Assembly (NCBI GenBank): GCA_017621705.1
Contig: JAGASR010000034.1
Coordinates: 1 to 64,000, forward strand
Origin: Clostridia bacterium
Lineage (GTDB): Bacteria; Bacillota; Clostridia; Oscillospirales; UBA644
Direction: 5' to 3'
Length of the DNA stretch: 64,000 nt
The notes beneath the pieces were generated by a model. That model made no database searches and was not told the origin of the DNA. It worked only from the letters and a program-made list of their open reading frames with translations. Of the stretch, positions 9,460 through 16,932 are shown one piece after another (the first letter of the stretch is position 1; every line of letters begins with the position of its first letter). The translations under genes and the position numbers were made by a program.

Positions 9460-9470
9460 TAAACCGAAAC

Positions 9471-9509
9471 AAAGAGCAGATACGGATTTCGTATCTGCTT
9501 TTGTGTTTA
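9471..9509 (+). terminator. Terminator after rsmG (repeat-family stem)
   Basis: AGCAGATACG (9475-9484) pairs with CGTATCTGCT (9490-9499) over a 5-base loop, followed by TTTTGTGTTT. The stem is a variant of the ACAGAGCAGA family. Confidence 0.85.
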
Positions 9510-9525
9510 TGGTTTCCGTTTCATA

Positions 9526-9554
9526 TTGACAAAGAAATTAATATATGATAAAAT
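9526..9554 (+). promoter_or_regulatory. Promoter of the lipoprotein gene at 9593
   Basis: TTGACA 9526-9531 and TAAAAT 9549-9554 with a 17-base spacer. A TATAAT a few bases further is an alternative -10. Confidence 0.7.
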
Positions 9555-9592
9555 ATAATCCCAACCACATTTTAAGAAAGGATGAGATAAAA

Positions 9593-10468
9593 ATGAGAAA
9601 ACTGACGATGATTTTACTTGTGTTTACGCTTTTACTTTCGTTTTCAGCCTGCGCAGATCAGACAGAGCAGCTACCACCCGAACAGCCGTATGACCCGGCG
9701 GTCGTTCCCGAAACGGAAGTCTTTTCGCCGATCGATATTGAAGACACTGTTGTAGCGGAAACGTATAATATGTTTAAAATTCGATTTACAGATGCTTATG
9801 ACATAGGCGATCCTAATATTCACACGGATAATTATTACTTTCTGAATACATACAGAACGTATCGTGTAACAGAAAAAGAACTTGCAAATCATCATAAACT
9901 GTATGCTATTTTCGCACCCATTGAAGCTGACGAGATCAAGCAAACATGGGCATATGAGCAAATCGATGAACCAACAGAAGATTATGACGGACGTGTGTGT
10001 TATCTCGAAACCGAACAAGTTGAACAAATGGCACGAGATCTTTTCGGCAAGGATGTCAAGTTGACCCACGAACAGCCGTTAGCTCCTGATGATAAATTTC
10101 TTCCATCATTTAATAACGGACGATATGAATGGAGAGATCCTAATCGTGGTGGAGAAATACCGATATGTTGGTTCTGTGTTCCTGATTCAGCAGAAAAATC
10201 AGAGAATTACCTTGTAATATATGATAAATATTTTAATGCAACGATCATCAATAGGGAATCAGCCTTGTTTTACGGAGATTCGGAGTTTGTAAACAGTATT
10301 GAAATCCCTGATGAATACAAACCAAACGAGTTCAACAGCTTGGAACTGATCAATTTCGACAAATATGACGAAGTGGTCCTTAATTTCGGAGCACCGTATA
10401 AGCACACCTTCAAGCTTGCCGAAGACGGAACTTATTTTTGGGTTTCAAGCGAACCGATTGAAAATTAG
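9593..10468 (+). CDS. Lipoprotein of unknown function
   Basis: 291 residues. The signal peptide MRKLTMILLVFTLLLSFSAC carries a lipobox (FSAC) at residues 17-20, so the mature protein should be lipid-anchored outside the membrane. The linker after Cys is Pro/Glu-rich (EQLPPEQPYDP). The rest is acidic and aromatic-rich with no motif I recognise. ATG 9593 is chosen because the signal peptide starts there and AAGGATG lies about 11 bases before it. Its last 24 codons recur almost exactly at 15070-15142 on the other strand, which shows a past duplication. Confidence 0.8.
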   Translation: MRKLTMILLVFTLLLSFSACADQTEQLPPEQPYDPAVVPETEVFSPIDIEDTVVAETYNMFKIRFTDAYDIGDPNIHTDNYYFLNTYRTYRVTEKELANHHKLYAIFAPIEADEIKQTWAYEQIDEPTEDYDGRVCYLETEQVEQMARDLFGKDVKLTHEQPLAPDDKFLPSFNNGRYEWRDPNRGGEIPICWFCVPDSAEKSENYLVIYDKYFNATIINRESALFYGDSEFVNSIEIPDEYKPNEFNSLELINFDKYDEVVLNFGAPYKHTFKLAEDGTYFWVSSEPIEN

Positions 10469-10478
10469 GATAAAAAAC

Positions 10479-10515
10479 AGAGCAGATACGGAAAATTCCA
10501 TATCTGCTCTTTCAT
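10479..10515. terminator. Bidirectional terminator between the lipoprotein gene and trpB2
   Basis: AGAGCAGATA (10479-10488) pairs with TATCTGCTCT (10501-10510), with an A-run before it and a T-rich stretch after it. It belongs to the repeat-family stem. Confidence 0.85.
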
Positions 10516-10518
10516 ATT

Positions 10519-10660
10519 TCAGCTGTATTTATACAATTTAGCTACGAAGTAATTTAGCTTTGCAACTTGTTGCAAAATTTAGCTGTGCGAAGCACTATTT
10601 AGCTGCACGCAGTGCAATTTAGCTCGGCAAAGCCGTATTTAGCTGCGAACGCCGTTCGCA
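10519..10660 (-). repeat. AGCTAAAT hairpin array 3, downstream of trpB2
   Basis: Six ATTTAGCT linkers. Modules from the terminator outward: GTATTTATAC, TACGAAGTA, TTGCAACTTGTTGCAA, GTGCGAAGCAC, GCACGCAGTGC, CGGCAAAGCCG and GCGAACGCCGTTCGC. The trpB2 stop TGA lies in a degenerate linker (ACTGAATTG). Confidence 0.9.
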
Positions 10661-10662
10661 AT

Positions 10663-12030
10663 TCAGTCAATTTTCGGAAGCGAAGCGAAGCCGTGTTCGA
10701 GCTCTGCGTCGGTGGGGATATAGTCGGACATAGTGCCATTATTGAACTGTGTATATGCAGGCATATCGAAGTAGCCGGTACCCGTAAGGCCGAAGAGAAT
10801 GGTCTTCTGCTCGCCTGTTTCCTTGCATTTGAGCGCTTCATCGATAGCGGCGCGGATAGCGTGAGAAGATTCGGGTGCGGGGAGGGTGCCTTCGCAACGT
10901 GCGAACTGTACGGCAGCCTCGAAAACTTTCGTCTGCTCGTAGGAACGTGCGGTCATGTAGCCGTCGTGGTAGAGCTTGGAAAGGATAGAGTTCATGCCGT
11001 GGTAACGAAGGCCGCCTGCATGGTTGGACGCAGGAATGAAGCCGCTGCCGAGGGTGTACATCTTCATGAGCGGAGTCATTTTGCCGGTATCGCCAAAGTC
11101 GTAAGCGTATTTACCGCGGGTAAGAGACGGGCAGGACGCTGGTTCGACAGCGATAACTTCGGGATTGGTCTTGCCTGCGATCTTATCAGCCATAAAGGGA
11201 GCGATAAGGCCGCCGAGGTTCGATCCGCCGCCTGCGCAGCCGATGATGATGTCGGGAGAAATACCGTATTTATCAAGAGCCGCTTTAGCTTCGAGACCGA
11301 TAACGGACTGATGAAGAAGAACATGGTTAAGAACGGAGCCGAGAACGTATCTGGAATTTTCGTGGGTCATAACGTACTCAACGGCTTCGGAGATCGCGCA
11401 GCCGAGAGAGCCGCTGGTGCCGGGATGTTCTTCAAGAATACGTCTGCCGACTTCGGTTGTATCGGACGGGGAGGGGATGACAGATGCGCCGTAAGTTTCG
11501 ATAACGGCTTTTCTGTGAGGCTTCTGCTCTGCGGAGCCTTTAACCATATAGACCTGAAGATCGAGGCCGAAGAAAGCGGTCGCCATAGCGAGAGCCGTAC
11601 CCCACTGACCTGCGCCTGTTTCGGTCGCAAGATGTTTAATACCCTGCTTTTTCGCATAGTAGACCTGCGCTGCGGCAGAGTTGAGCTTATGGGATCCGGA
11701 GGTGTTGGAGCCTTCGAACTTATAATAGATATGGGCAGGAGTGCCGAGCATTTCTTCGAGACAGTACGCGCGGACAACGGGGGAGGGACGGAACATTCTG
11801 TAGAACGCTCTGATCTCTTCGGGGATCGCGATATAAGCTTCGGTGGTGTTGAGTTCCTGATCGACGAGGTCGGAGCAGAAGATCTCGGAAAGTTCTTCAC
11901 GGGTGCAGGGCTTGCCTGTTTTGGGGTTGAGCATCGGAGCGGGAAGCTCTTTCATGAAAGGACGGATATCAAACCAAGCCTTGGGAAGCTCGTCTTCGGA
12001 AAGGTAGATTTTATAAGGAACGTTACTCAT
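10663..12030 (-). CDS. trpB: Tryptophan synthase beta-like protein, TrpB2 type
   Basis: A 455-residue PLP enzyme of the TrpB2 branch (longer than the about 400-residue TrpB1), expected to condense indole with L-serine to give tryptophan. Seen: PLP-lysine motif GSNTSGSHKLNSA, the ETGAGQWG stretch with the catalytic Glu, and phosphate-binding GCAGGGSNLGG. No trpA lies nearby, so indole salvage or a partner elsewhere is likely. It starts at 12030, 17 bases after the upstream dehydrogenase gene, with GAGG 10 bases before the ATG. It is governed by the Trp T-box at 13330-13615. Confidence 0.92.
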   Translation of the reverse strand: MSNVPYKIYLSEDELPKAWFDIRPFMKELPAPMLNPKTGKPCTREELSEIFCSDLVDQELNTTEAYIAIPEEIRAFYRMFRPSPVVRAYCLEEMLGTPAHIYYKFEGSNTSGSHKLNSAAAQVYYAKKQGIKHLATETGAGQWGTALAMATAFFGLDLQVYMVKGSAEQKPHRKAVIETYGASVIPSPSDTTEVGRRILEEHPGTSGSLGCAISEAVEYVMTHENSRYVLGSVLNHVLLHQSVIGLEAKAALDKYGISPDIIIGCAGGGSNLGGLIAPFMADKIAGKTNPEVIAVEPASCPSLTRGKYAYDFGDTGKMTPLMKMYTLGSGFIPASNHAGGLRYHGMNSILSKLYHDGYMTARSYEQTKVFEAAVQFARCEGTLPAPESSHAIRAAIDEALKCKETGEQKTILFGLTGTGYFDMPAYTQFNNGTMSDYIPTDAELEHGFASLPKID

Positions 12031-12047
12031 TTTATTTAAACCTCAAT

Positions 12048-13307
12048 TCATATTTTTAACATCGGGCGCATTCTCGAAAGAGTAATGCGGTTTCTCATAT
12101 ATGCGTGGTAATTCATCGCGTCCGAAACAAGTTTTTCGGAAAGATCCGCTTTGGCGGGATCGACCGTTGCGCCGACGAGATTCATAAGTCTGATAAGTTC
12201 GTCGGTCTCGGGCACGAATCTATTGATAATTTCGGGGATCTCACGCCATCGTTCGCGCAAAATCGCAGGATCGATATCTTTGGTGATGGGGATCTCGTTG
12301 AGTTTTTTGACGTCGGGGTAAAGATTCGGACCGTACGCTTCTTCGACGGGCGCCCAGTCGATAAATTCTTCGCCGGGGAAAACTTCTTTGATCTTTGCGA
12401 GCTTGCGGTATTCTTCCGCTATTTTGACGGTTGCGATGCCGACGAGTTTGCCGTGGTAATCGTGATCTCCGAGGAGTTCGAGCTGTTTGATCTCCCAGAA
12501 GTGAGCGATCATATGTTCGGCGCCCGAAGCAGGACGGGAAACTCCGACAAGAGACATCGAAAGACCCGACAAAACGAGCGCTTCCATGGCGACTTTTGCC
12601 GCCGCCTCATCGTTAAGCAAAAGTCTGTCGGCAAGCGAAACGAGCGTATCGACAACGCCCTCAACGAGCGAAGCGACGTTCTCGCAAAAATATTCGCCCG
12701 TAATAAGCCTTGAAACTTCCCAGTCAACACGTGCTATTTTTTTACCTATAACATCGCCGAAGCCTGCGGCTTTCAGCTCGGCAGGAGCGGCGGCGAGGAT
12801 TTTTGTATCCGCCATGATGACCGAGGGCTGATTTGTTGAAAAAGTGACTTTGAAGCCTTCATCGCTTACGATCGGTGCAACGGAAGACGCAAAACCGTCC
12901 ATCGACGGAGCGGTGCCGAAGATCGCAAACGCTTTATTTTCAAGAAATGCGGCGTAACGGCAGATATCGTTGACGGAGCCCGTGCCGACGGAAAGGATAC
13001 CGTCACAGCCGACGGAAAGGTCACGAATGAAATGGACCTGCGACACGAGCGGCTTTTTCATGATCGGATAAATATATTCTTTTACGTTGAAGCCGCTTTT
13101 TTCAAGGCTTTCCATGATGCCGTCCGCGGCGGCGAATGCAGGTTCGTCGGAAACGAGAAGGATATTTTTCGGGAAATCGTTTTCGGCGAGGATCTTGCCT
13201 GCCTCGAAAACTACGCCGTTATCGATCTCGACTGCCTTGATGACCGAGGTGTGCGCCTTGCCGCACGGACAGTCTTTATAGCTTTCAATCAGAGCGCTGA
13301 GGTCCAT
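12048..13307 (-). CDS. Glycerol-1-phosphate dehydrogenase-like protein (AraM/EgsA family)
   Basis: A 419-residue member of the iron/zinc-dependent dehydroquinate synthase-like fold. Seen: NAD-binding GTGSVNDICRYAA, TAPSMDGFASSVAPI, GFGDVIGKKIARVDW and a His-rich C-terminal part (HMIAHFWE, DHDYHGKLVG) for the metal. Known relatives reduce dihydroxyacetone phosphate to sn-glycerol-1-phosphate. The second ATG (13307) is preferred because GGAG lies seven bases before it and only one before the ATG at 13313. Being first in a tryptophan-responsive operon is unexpected for this activity, so the substrate remains open. Confidence 0.82.
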   Translation of the reverse strand: MDLSALIESYKDCPCGKAHTSVIKAVEIDNGVVFEAGKILAENDFPKNILLVSDEPAFAAADGIMESLEKSGFNVKEYIYPIMKKPLVSQVHFIRDLSVGCDGILSVGTGSVNDICRYAAFLENKAFAIFGTAPSMDGFASSVAPIVSDEGFKVTFSTNQPSVIMADTKILAAAPAELKAAGFGDVIGKKIARVDWEVSRLITGEYFCENVASLVEGVVDTLVSLADRLLLNDEAAAKVAMEALVLSGLSMSLVGVSRPASGAEHMIAHFWEIKQLELLGDHDYHGKLVGIATVKIAEEYRKLAKIKEVFPGEEFIDWAPVEEAYGPNLYPDVKKLNEIPITKDIDPAILRERWREIPEIINRFVPETDELIRLMNLVGATVDPAKADLSEKLVSDAMNYHAYMRNRITLSRMRPMLKI

Positions 13308-13329
13308 AATCATACTCCATTAAAATTAT

Positions 13330-13615
13330 TTAAAAATAAAAAAATGCTCTTATCCCTTAAAACAAAGGGACAAGAGACTTCTCCTGCGGTGCCACCCTTA
13401 TTCGCGGATAATTTCCGCGCACTTTTCGGCTACTCTGCTTTAACATTCATAGCTCTGCCGCTTTGACGGTCGGCATCCGTCGCCCCTACTGATAAAAACT
13501 TTCGGTTTGCCCTCATGAGCCCATTCGCCGAAGCGTCCGCCGCTGCGATCACACCGTCCGCAACTCTCTCTGCACGCCGTTTTTCGGGTACTACTCTCAA
13601 TCATCGGTTTTATTA
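13330..13615 (-). ncRNA. Tryptophan-specific T-box leader
   Basis: Reading the minus strand: a stem I with GAGAGTAGTA near its 5' end; a specifier region GAA-TGG-GCTCATGAGG with TGG (Trp) at 13523-13521; the canonical T-box AAGGGTGGCACCGC (13399-13386 region); and a terminator with CTCTTGTCCCTT pairing with AAGGGATAAGAG (13376-13347), followed by CATTTTTTTATTTTT. Uncharged tRNA-Trp would favour the antiterminator and read-through into the dehydrogenase-trpB2 operon. The class is clear; the specifier call is by position and context. Confidence 0.9.
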
Positions 13616-13621
13616 CTGATT

Positions 13622-13650
13622 ATAATACCACTTTTACGGTTTTTTGTCAA
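13622..13650 (-). promoter_or_regulatory. Promoter of the T-box operon
   Basis: On the minus strand TTGACA (13650-13645) and TATTAT (13627-13622) with a 17-base spacer; an overlapping TATAAT lies 3 bases downstream. Confidence 0.8.
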
Positions 13651-13669
13651 TAGAAGCAGACAAAAGACA

Positions 13670-13798
13670 CAGTTTGTTTATAAATAAACAGCTAAATAGA
13701 CCTTCGGTCAGCTAAATTTACAACTCGTTGAGTTGTAAGCTAAATAGCACTGCGTGCAGCTAAATTACTTCGTAGCTAAATTGTGTAAACACAGCTAA
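13670..13798 (-). repeat. AGCTAAAT hairpin array 4
   Basis: Five linker copies. Modules from the terminator (13806) outward: GTGTTTACAC, TACGAAGTA, GCACGCAGTGC, TACAACTCAACGAGTTGTA, GACCGAAGGTC, and an AT-rich TGTTTATAAATAAACA palindrome at the far end. It lies beyond the terminator of the lipoprotein gene at 13857 and just upstream of the T-box promoter, so unlike array 1 it is not between a stop codon and its terminator. Confidence 0.88.
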
Positions 13799-13805
13799 AG
13801 AAAAC

Positions 13806-13845
13806 AGAGCAGATATGGATCTTTTCCGTATCTGCTCTCTTTGAT
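13806..13845 (-). terminator. Terminator of the lipoprotein gene at 13857 (repeat-family stem)
   Basis: AGAGCAGATA (13806-13815) pairs with TATCTGCTCT (13829-13838); T-rich on both sides. Confidence 0.85.
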
Positions 13846-13856
13846 TTTAAGTATTT

Positions 13857-15020
13857 TTACGGTGCACCGCATTCGGGGCACTCCACGTTCTGCGGAATAA
13901 TTGTCCCACAGTTTGAGCACAAGCGTTCCGCCAGTATTTCTTCTTCGTGTGAAATCTCTACTCCATCGGGGTAATTGACATATTCCGAAAATACGTCTAT
14001 ATACTGTGTTGCCCAAATCGATCCGTCGGTTTTTTGAACAATGATATAAAGATCATCATTCGGTCCGTAGAAAGTAAAATCTTCAACGTCCGTAAAAGTT
14101 TTCGCTGTTTCGATCTGTTTATCCCAATTTTTCAGAATATCCTGCGGAACCTGATCACGACTCGTCAATTCTCCGAATATAAGGTTTCCGTCTGCTGTAA
14201 GAGCAATAGGGAGATCTCCGTAGTTAGTGTCCCATGCATCCCAGGTACAGACATCCCAAATATCAAATTTAACGATATTTTCGTGTTCAAACTCAATTCC
14301 CGAAGATAAAAGCTTTCCGTCGGATGTTAACGCCAAAATGAAGTTTGAAGCCATTCGGTAGTCAACAATATCCGTCCACTCTTCTGTTTCGGGAAATTGC
14401 GGACAGTTCAGCGTTCCGTCTGTATTAAGTACGGGATTGTCCAATTTAGTAAGGGATACCGCATAATCTGAATACATACGGTAGACATTTCCCATTGCAT
14501 CAAATACGTGATAATATCCGTTATCAACATATTCTATTATATTTGTGATGCCAACAGACTTATTTAAATCGGTTAACAATGCTTCCGTGTTATCGTGAGG
14601 AAGAGCTTCAAGAAGTCTATCCCACGACTCAGGTTCAAAGGAATCTTTAATAGCGAGGATTCTGTTTTCTTCCGCATAATCTCCCCATAAATCAATTACC
14701 GAACCATCCTTTAAAAACGCAAATCTATCGCATTTTATTGCAAACACTTGATTTTTATAGGTCTCTCCGTTATAGAATCCGGTTAAACTTTTTATTTCAT
14801 TATCAATTACAGCAAAAGATGCGCCCCTGTCTAAAAACGTAGCAGACGGTAATAACTTTGATTCAAAAGAGTTATCTTGCGAAAGGTTTTCGTCCTCATT
14901 TCCCTGATTGTTGGTCTCGTGAATATCCGTGTTCGGCTGATCTTGTTGAGGATTGTTGTCGCAGGCTGAAAAAGAAAACAAGAGAACCGTACAAATAAAT
15001 AGGATCAATATTTTTTTCAT
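13857..15020 (-). CDS. Lipoprotein with beta-propeller-like repeats and a C-terminal zinc ribbon
   Basis: 387 residues. Signal peptide MKKILILFICTVLLFSFSAC with lipobox Cys20, then an Asn/Gln/Asp-rich linker (20-55). The body has recurring short motifs of the type FAFLKDGSVIDLWG and FILALTSDGKLLSSG, which resemble blades of an RCC1/BNR-like propeller. The last 25 residues hold CSNCG...CPECG, a four-Cys zinc ribbon, which is unusual on an exported protein. No function can be assigned. The leader and first residues resemble those of the lipoprotein at 9593, so the two may share an export and regulation history. Confidence 0.8.
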   Translation of the reverse strand: MKKILILFICTVLLFSFSACDNNPQQDQPNTDIHETNNQGNEDENLSQDNSFESKLLPSATFLDRGASFAVIDNEIKSLTGFYNGETYKNQVFAIKCDRFAFLKDGSVIDLWGDYAEENRILAIKDSFEPESWDRLLEALPHDNTEALLTDLNKSVGITNIIEYVDNGYYHVFDAMGNVYRMYSDYAVSLTKLDNPVLNTDGTLNCPQFPETEEWTDIVDYRMASNFILALTSDGKLLSSGIEFEHENIVKFDIWDVCTWDAWDTNYGDLPIALTADGNLIFGELTSRDQVPQDILKNWDKQIETAKTFTDVEDFTFYGPNDDLYIIVQKTDGSIWATQYIDVFSEYVNYPDGVEISHEEEILAERLCSNCGTIIPQNVECPECGAP

Positions 15021-15069
15021 TTTATAACAGCCCCTTTTGTTTTTTATAACATACGATCGTTTTTACATC

Positions 15070-15142
15070 TTAATTTTCTATCGGTTCGCTCGAAACCCAA
15101 TAATATGTTCCGTCTTCGGCAAGCTTGAAGGTGTGCTTATAC
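15070..15142 (-). pseudogene. Duplicated 3' fragment of the lipoprotein gene at 9593
   Basis: The minus strand from 15142 to 15070 encodes YKHTFKLAEDGTYYWVSSEP plus IEN and a stop, matching the C-terminus of the lipoprotein at 9593-10468 with one amino-acid change and about four base changes. It follows the stop codon of the neighbouring gene (15137) but in a different frame, so it is not expressed as part of it. This is a recombination or deletion scar. Confidence 0.85.
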
Positions 15143-15889
15143 TATTACATGAAATCTCTGGAAACGGCAAATTCCGGGAGAAAACACGTGTAAAGGCTCA
15201 TTATATAAAATTGTTTTTCCGCTTATTGACGATATATTTGAGGTTGTTTGAATTTCGCTGAAATCTTCTTCATAATCGGGATAAACATATTCTGTTCTTT
15301 GCTTTTGACTGATCACATATTCATACGTTATTACTGATTTTGAAAAAATATCGTTTTCAGTGTGTGAGATACTCTTATGCAAAAGAATTCTGTCGCTGCT
15401 GAGGGGTTGAAATGAGCAGTTTTCTTCGGTAAGTATCAGTTCAAGTGTGTCGGAGGCTATATGATAACGGTAGATATCGTTACCGCTTGAAAAGAAGAAA
15501 ATGGCATCGTTACCGAAAAAAACATCAATAGGAATTTCAGCATCATAAATCAGTTTTTTATTATTCCCGTCACAGTCTATGGTTATGATTTGACTGTCAT
15601 TGATGACGCAATAAACAATATCTCGGAAAGGATAGACATATGTTGTTTTTTCTTTCAGCAAAACTTTTGTTTTCCAATTTCTGACGTCCTGCCTGTATAG
15701 CCAATTTTGACAATAATAAATGTAATAATCATGAGTATATCCAATAGATTCATCTTTAAATTCTCTTTCATTTGCGAAATATTTTTCATAAGAGAATATG
15801 TCAACAGCCTCTCCGTATAATGGCAAATTATTAATCGAAATTACTGACAAAACTGCGATTATACAAATAAATATTTTTATTTTCTTCAT
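15137..15889 (-). CDS. Exported protein with propeller-like repeats, probably 3'-truncated
   Basis: 250 residues with an N-terminal signal or anchor segment (IKIFICIIAVLSVISI). The body alternates short blades such as IVYCVINDSQIITIDCDGNN and DVFFGNDAIFFFSSGNDIYRYH, resembling DUF5050-type beta-propellers. The end (FPGICRFQRFHVIV) reads poorly and abuts the fragment copied from the lipoprotein at 9593, so the original 3' end was probably lost by recombination. Function unknown. Confidence 0.65.
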   Translation of the reverse strand: MKKIKIFICIIAVLSVISINNLPLYGEAVDIFSYEKYFANEREFKDESIGYTHDYYIYYCQNWLYRQDVRNWKTKVLLKEKTTYVYPFRDIVYCVINDSQIITIDCDGNNKKLIYDAEIPIDVFFGNDAIFFFSSGNDIYRYHIASDTLELILTEENCSFQPLSSDRILLHKSISHTENDIFSKSVITYEYVISQKQRTEYVYPDYEEDFSEIQTTSNISSISGKTILYNEPLHVFSPGICRFQRFHVIV

Positions 15890-16019
15890 TTTCTATCCTC
15901 CACATAAATATACTTTCAGAAATCCAAATGAAAACAATATTTCACTTACCGAATTAGACGACAAAAAAGTAAAAAAGTTCCATGATTTTTTGTTTTTTTT
16001 TCGAAAATTTGAGATATAG

Positions 16020-16715
16020 TTACCCTTCGAATATCGCCGCTTTTTCCTCTTCGGTAAGCATACGCATTTCGCCTTTTTTGAGCTTTTCGTCGAGTGAGAG
16101 GCCACCCGTTTTAAGGCGTTTGAGGTAGAGGACTTTATTATCGGTTATAAGGAAAAGGCGCTTGACTTCGTGGAATTTGCCTTCGCTGACGGTTATATAT
16201 GCGCTTTTGCCCTCGCCTTTTTCGAGAAGGGCAGGGGCGAATGAGTCTCCGTTTTTAGATGTTAAACCCGAAGCGAAAGCCTTGATATCGTCATCGGTGA
16301 CCTCTCTTTCAAGCTCTGCAAAGTAAATTTTCGTGATATTTCTTGACGGTGCGGCGACGGAATGGCCGAAATCGCCGTCATTCGTTATAAGAAGAAGACC
16401 CTCGGTATCTTTATCGAGCCTGCCGACCGTAAAAAGACCTTTGCGGTAATATTCTTTCGGGACGAGGTTAAGGACGCTGTCTGGCTCATCGTTTGCACAG
16501 ACGTAGCCTTCGGGCTTATTGAGCATGAGATAAATGAGCGGCTCGGAATTTACGGGCTTTCCGTCGAGAAAAACGGGCGCATTTTCGTCAACTTTTTCGG
16601 AGGGGGAGGTGATTTTTTTGCCGTTTACGCTCACTCTGCCCGATATAATGATCTTACGGGCTTCGCTTCTGGTGCAAATGCCCGAGTTTGCTAAAATATT
16701 ATCGATTCGTTTCAT
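16020..16715 (-). CDS. rsuA: RsuA-type pseudouridine synthase
   Basis: A 231-residue enzyme expected to make pseudouridine 516 in 16S rRNA, or a close relative acting on another rRNA site. Seen: N-terminal S4 domain (MKRIDNILANSGICTRSEARKIIISG), catalytic VGRLDKDTEGLLLITNDGD with the essential Asp, and KFHEVKRLF near the end. The start at 16715 follows GGAG by seven bases; longer readings would run through the ffs promoter region. It diverges from ffs-dnaX. Confidence 0.88.
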   Translation of the reverse strand: MKRIDNILANSGICTRSEARKIIISGRVSVNGKKITSPSEKVDENAPVFLDGKPVNSEPLIYLMLNKPEGYVCANDEPDSVLNLVPKEYYRKGLFTVGRLDKDTEGLLLITNDGDFGHSVAAPSRNITKIYFAELEREVTDDDIKAFASGLTSKNGDSFAPALLEKGEGKSAYITVSEGKFHEVKRLFLITDNKVLYLKRLKTGGLSLDEKLKKGEMRMLTEEEKAAIFEG

Positions 16716-16776
16716 GTTAAACTCCGTTTTTATTGATATATGATAGTGAAAATAATATGAAATTTCGTATACCCCC

Positions 16777-16805
16777 TTGATTTTGGGGGAGAAATAGTGT
16801 ATAAT
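16777..16805 (+). promoter_or_regulatory. Promoter of ffs-dnaX
   Basis: TTGATT 16777-16782 and TATAAT 16800-16805 with a 17-base spacer, about 10 bases upstream of the mature SRP RNA. Confidence 0.85.
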
Positions 16806-16814
16806 AATGTTTAA

Positions 16815-16910
16815 GGCGGGTCCTGCGTGACTTTGCGTGCGAACCATGTCAGGCGGGGAACCGAGCAGCATTAAGCACATACAAAGGGCACAGCAGGTAA
16901 CCCGTCTTTT
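16815..16910 (+). ncRNA. ffs: Small SRP RNA (4.5S-like)
   Basis: A 96-nt hairpin RNA. The ends pair GGCGGGT (16815) with ACCCGTC (to 16906), and the conserved helix-8 region reads GTCAGGCGGGGAACCGAGC with a GGAA tetraloop and the symmetric internal loop sequence AGCAGC. A T-run follows (TTTTTATTTTTTTT). It binds Ffh for co-translational targeting. The position just before dnaX is typical of Bacillota. Confidence 0.9.
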
Positions 16911-16932
16911 TATTTTTTTTACGGATAAAATT

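Noticed and set aside
16716-16880. N-terminal extension of the rsuA-like gene
   Set aside because: It would cover the ffs promoter and part of ffs; the S4 domain begins at MKRIDNIL with a Shine-Dalgarno just upstream.
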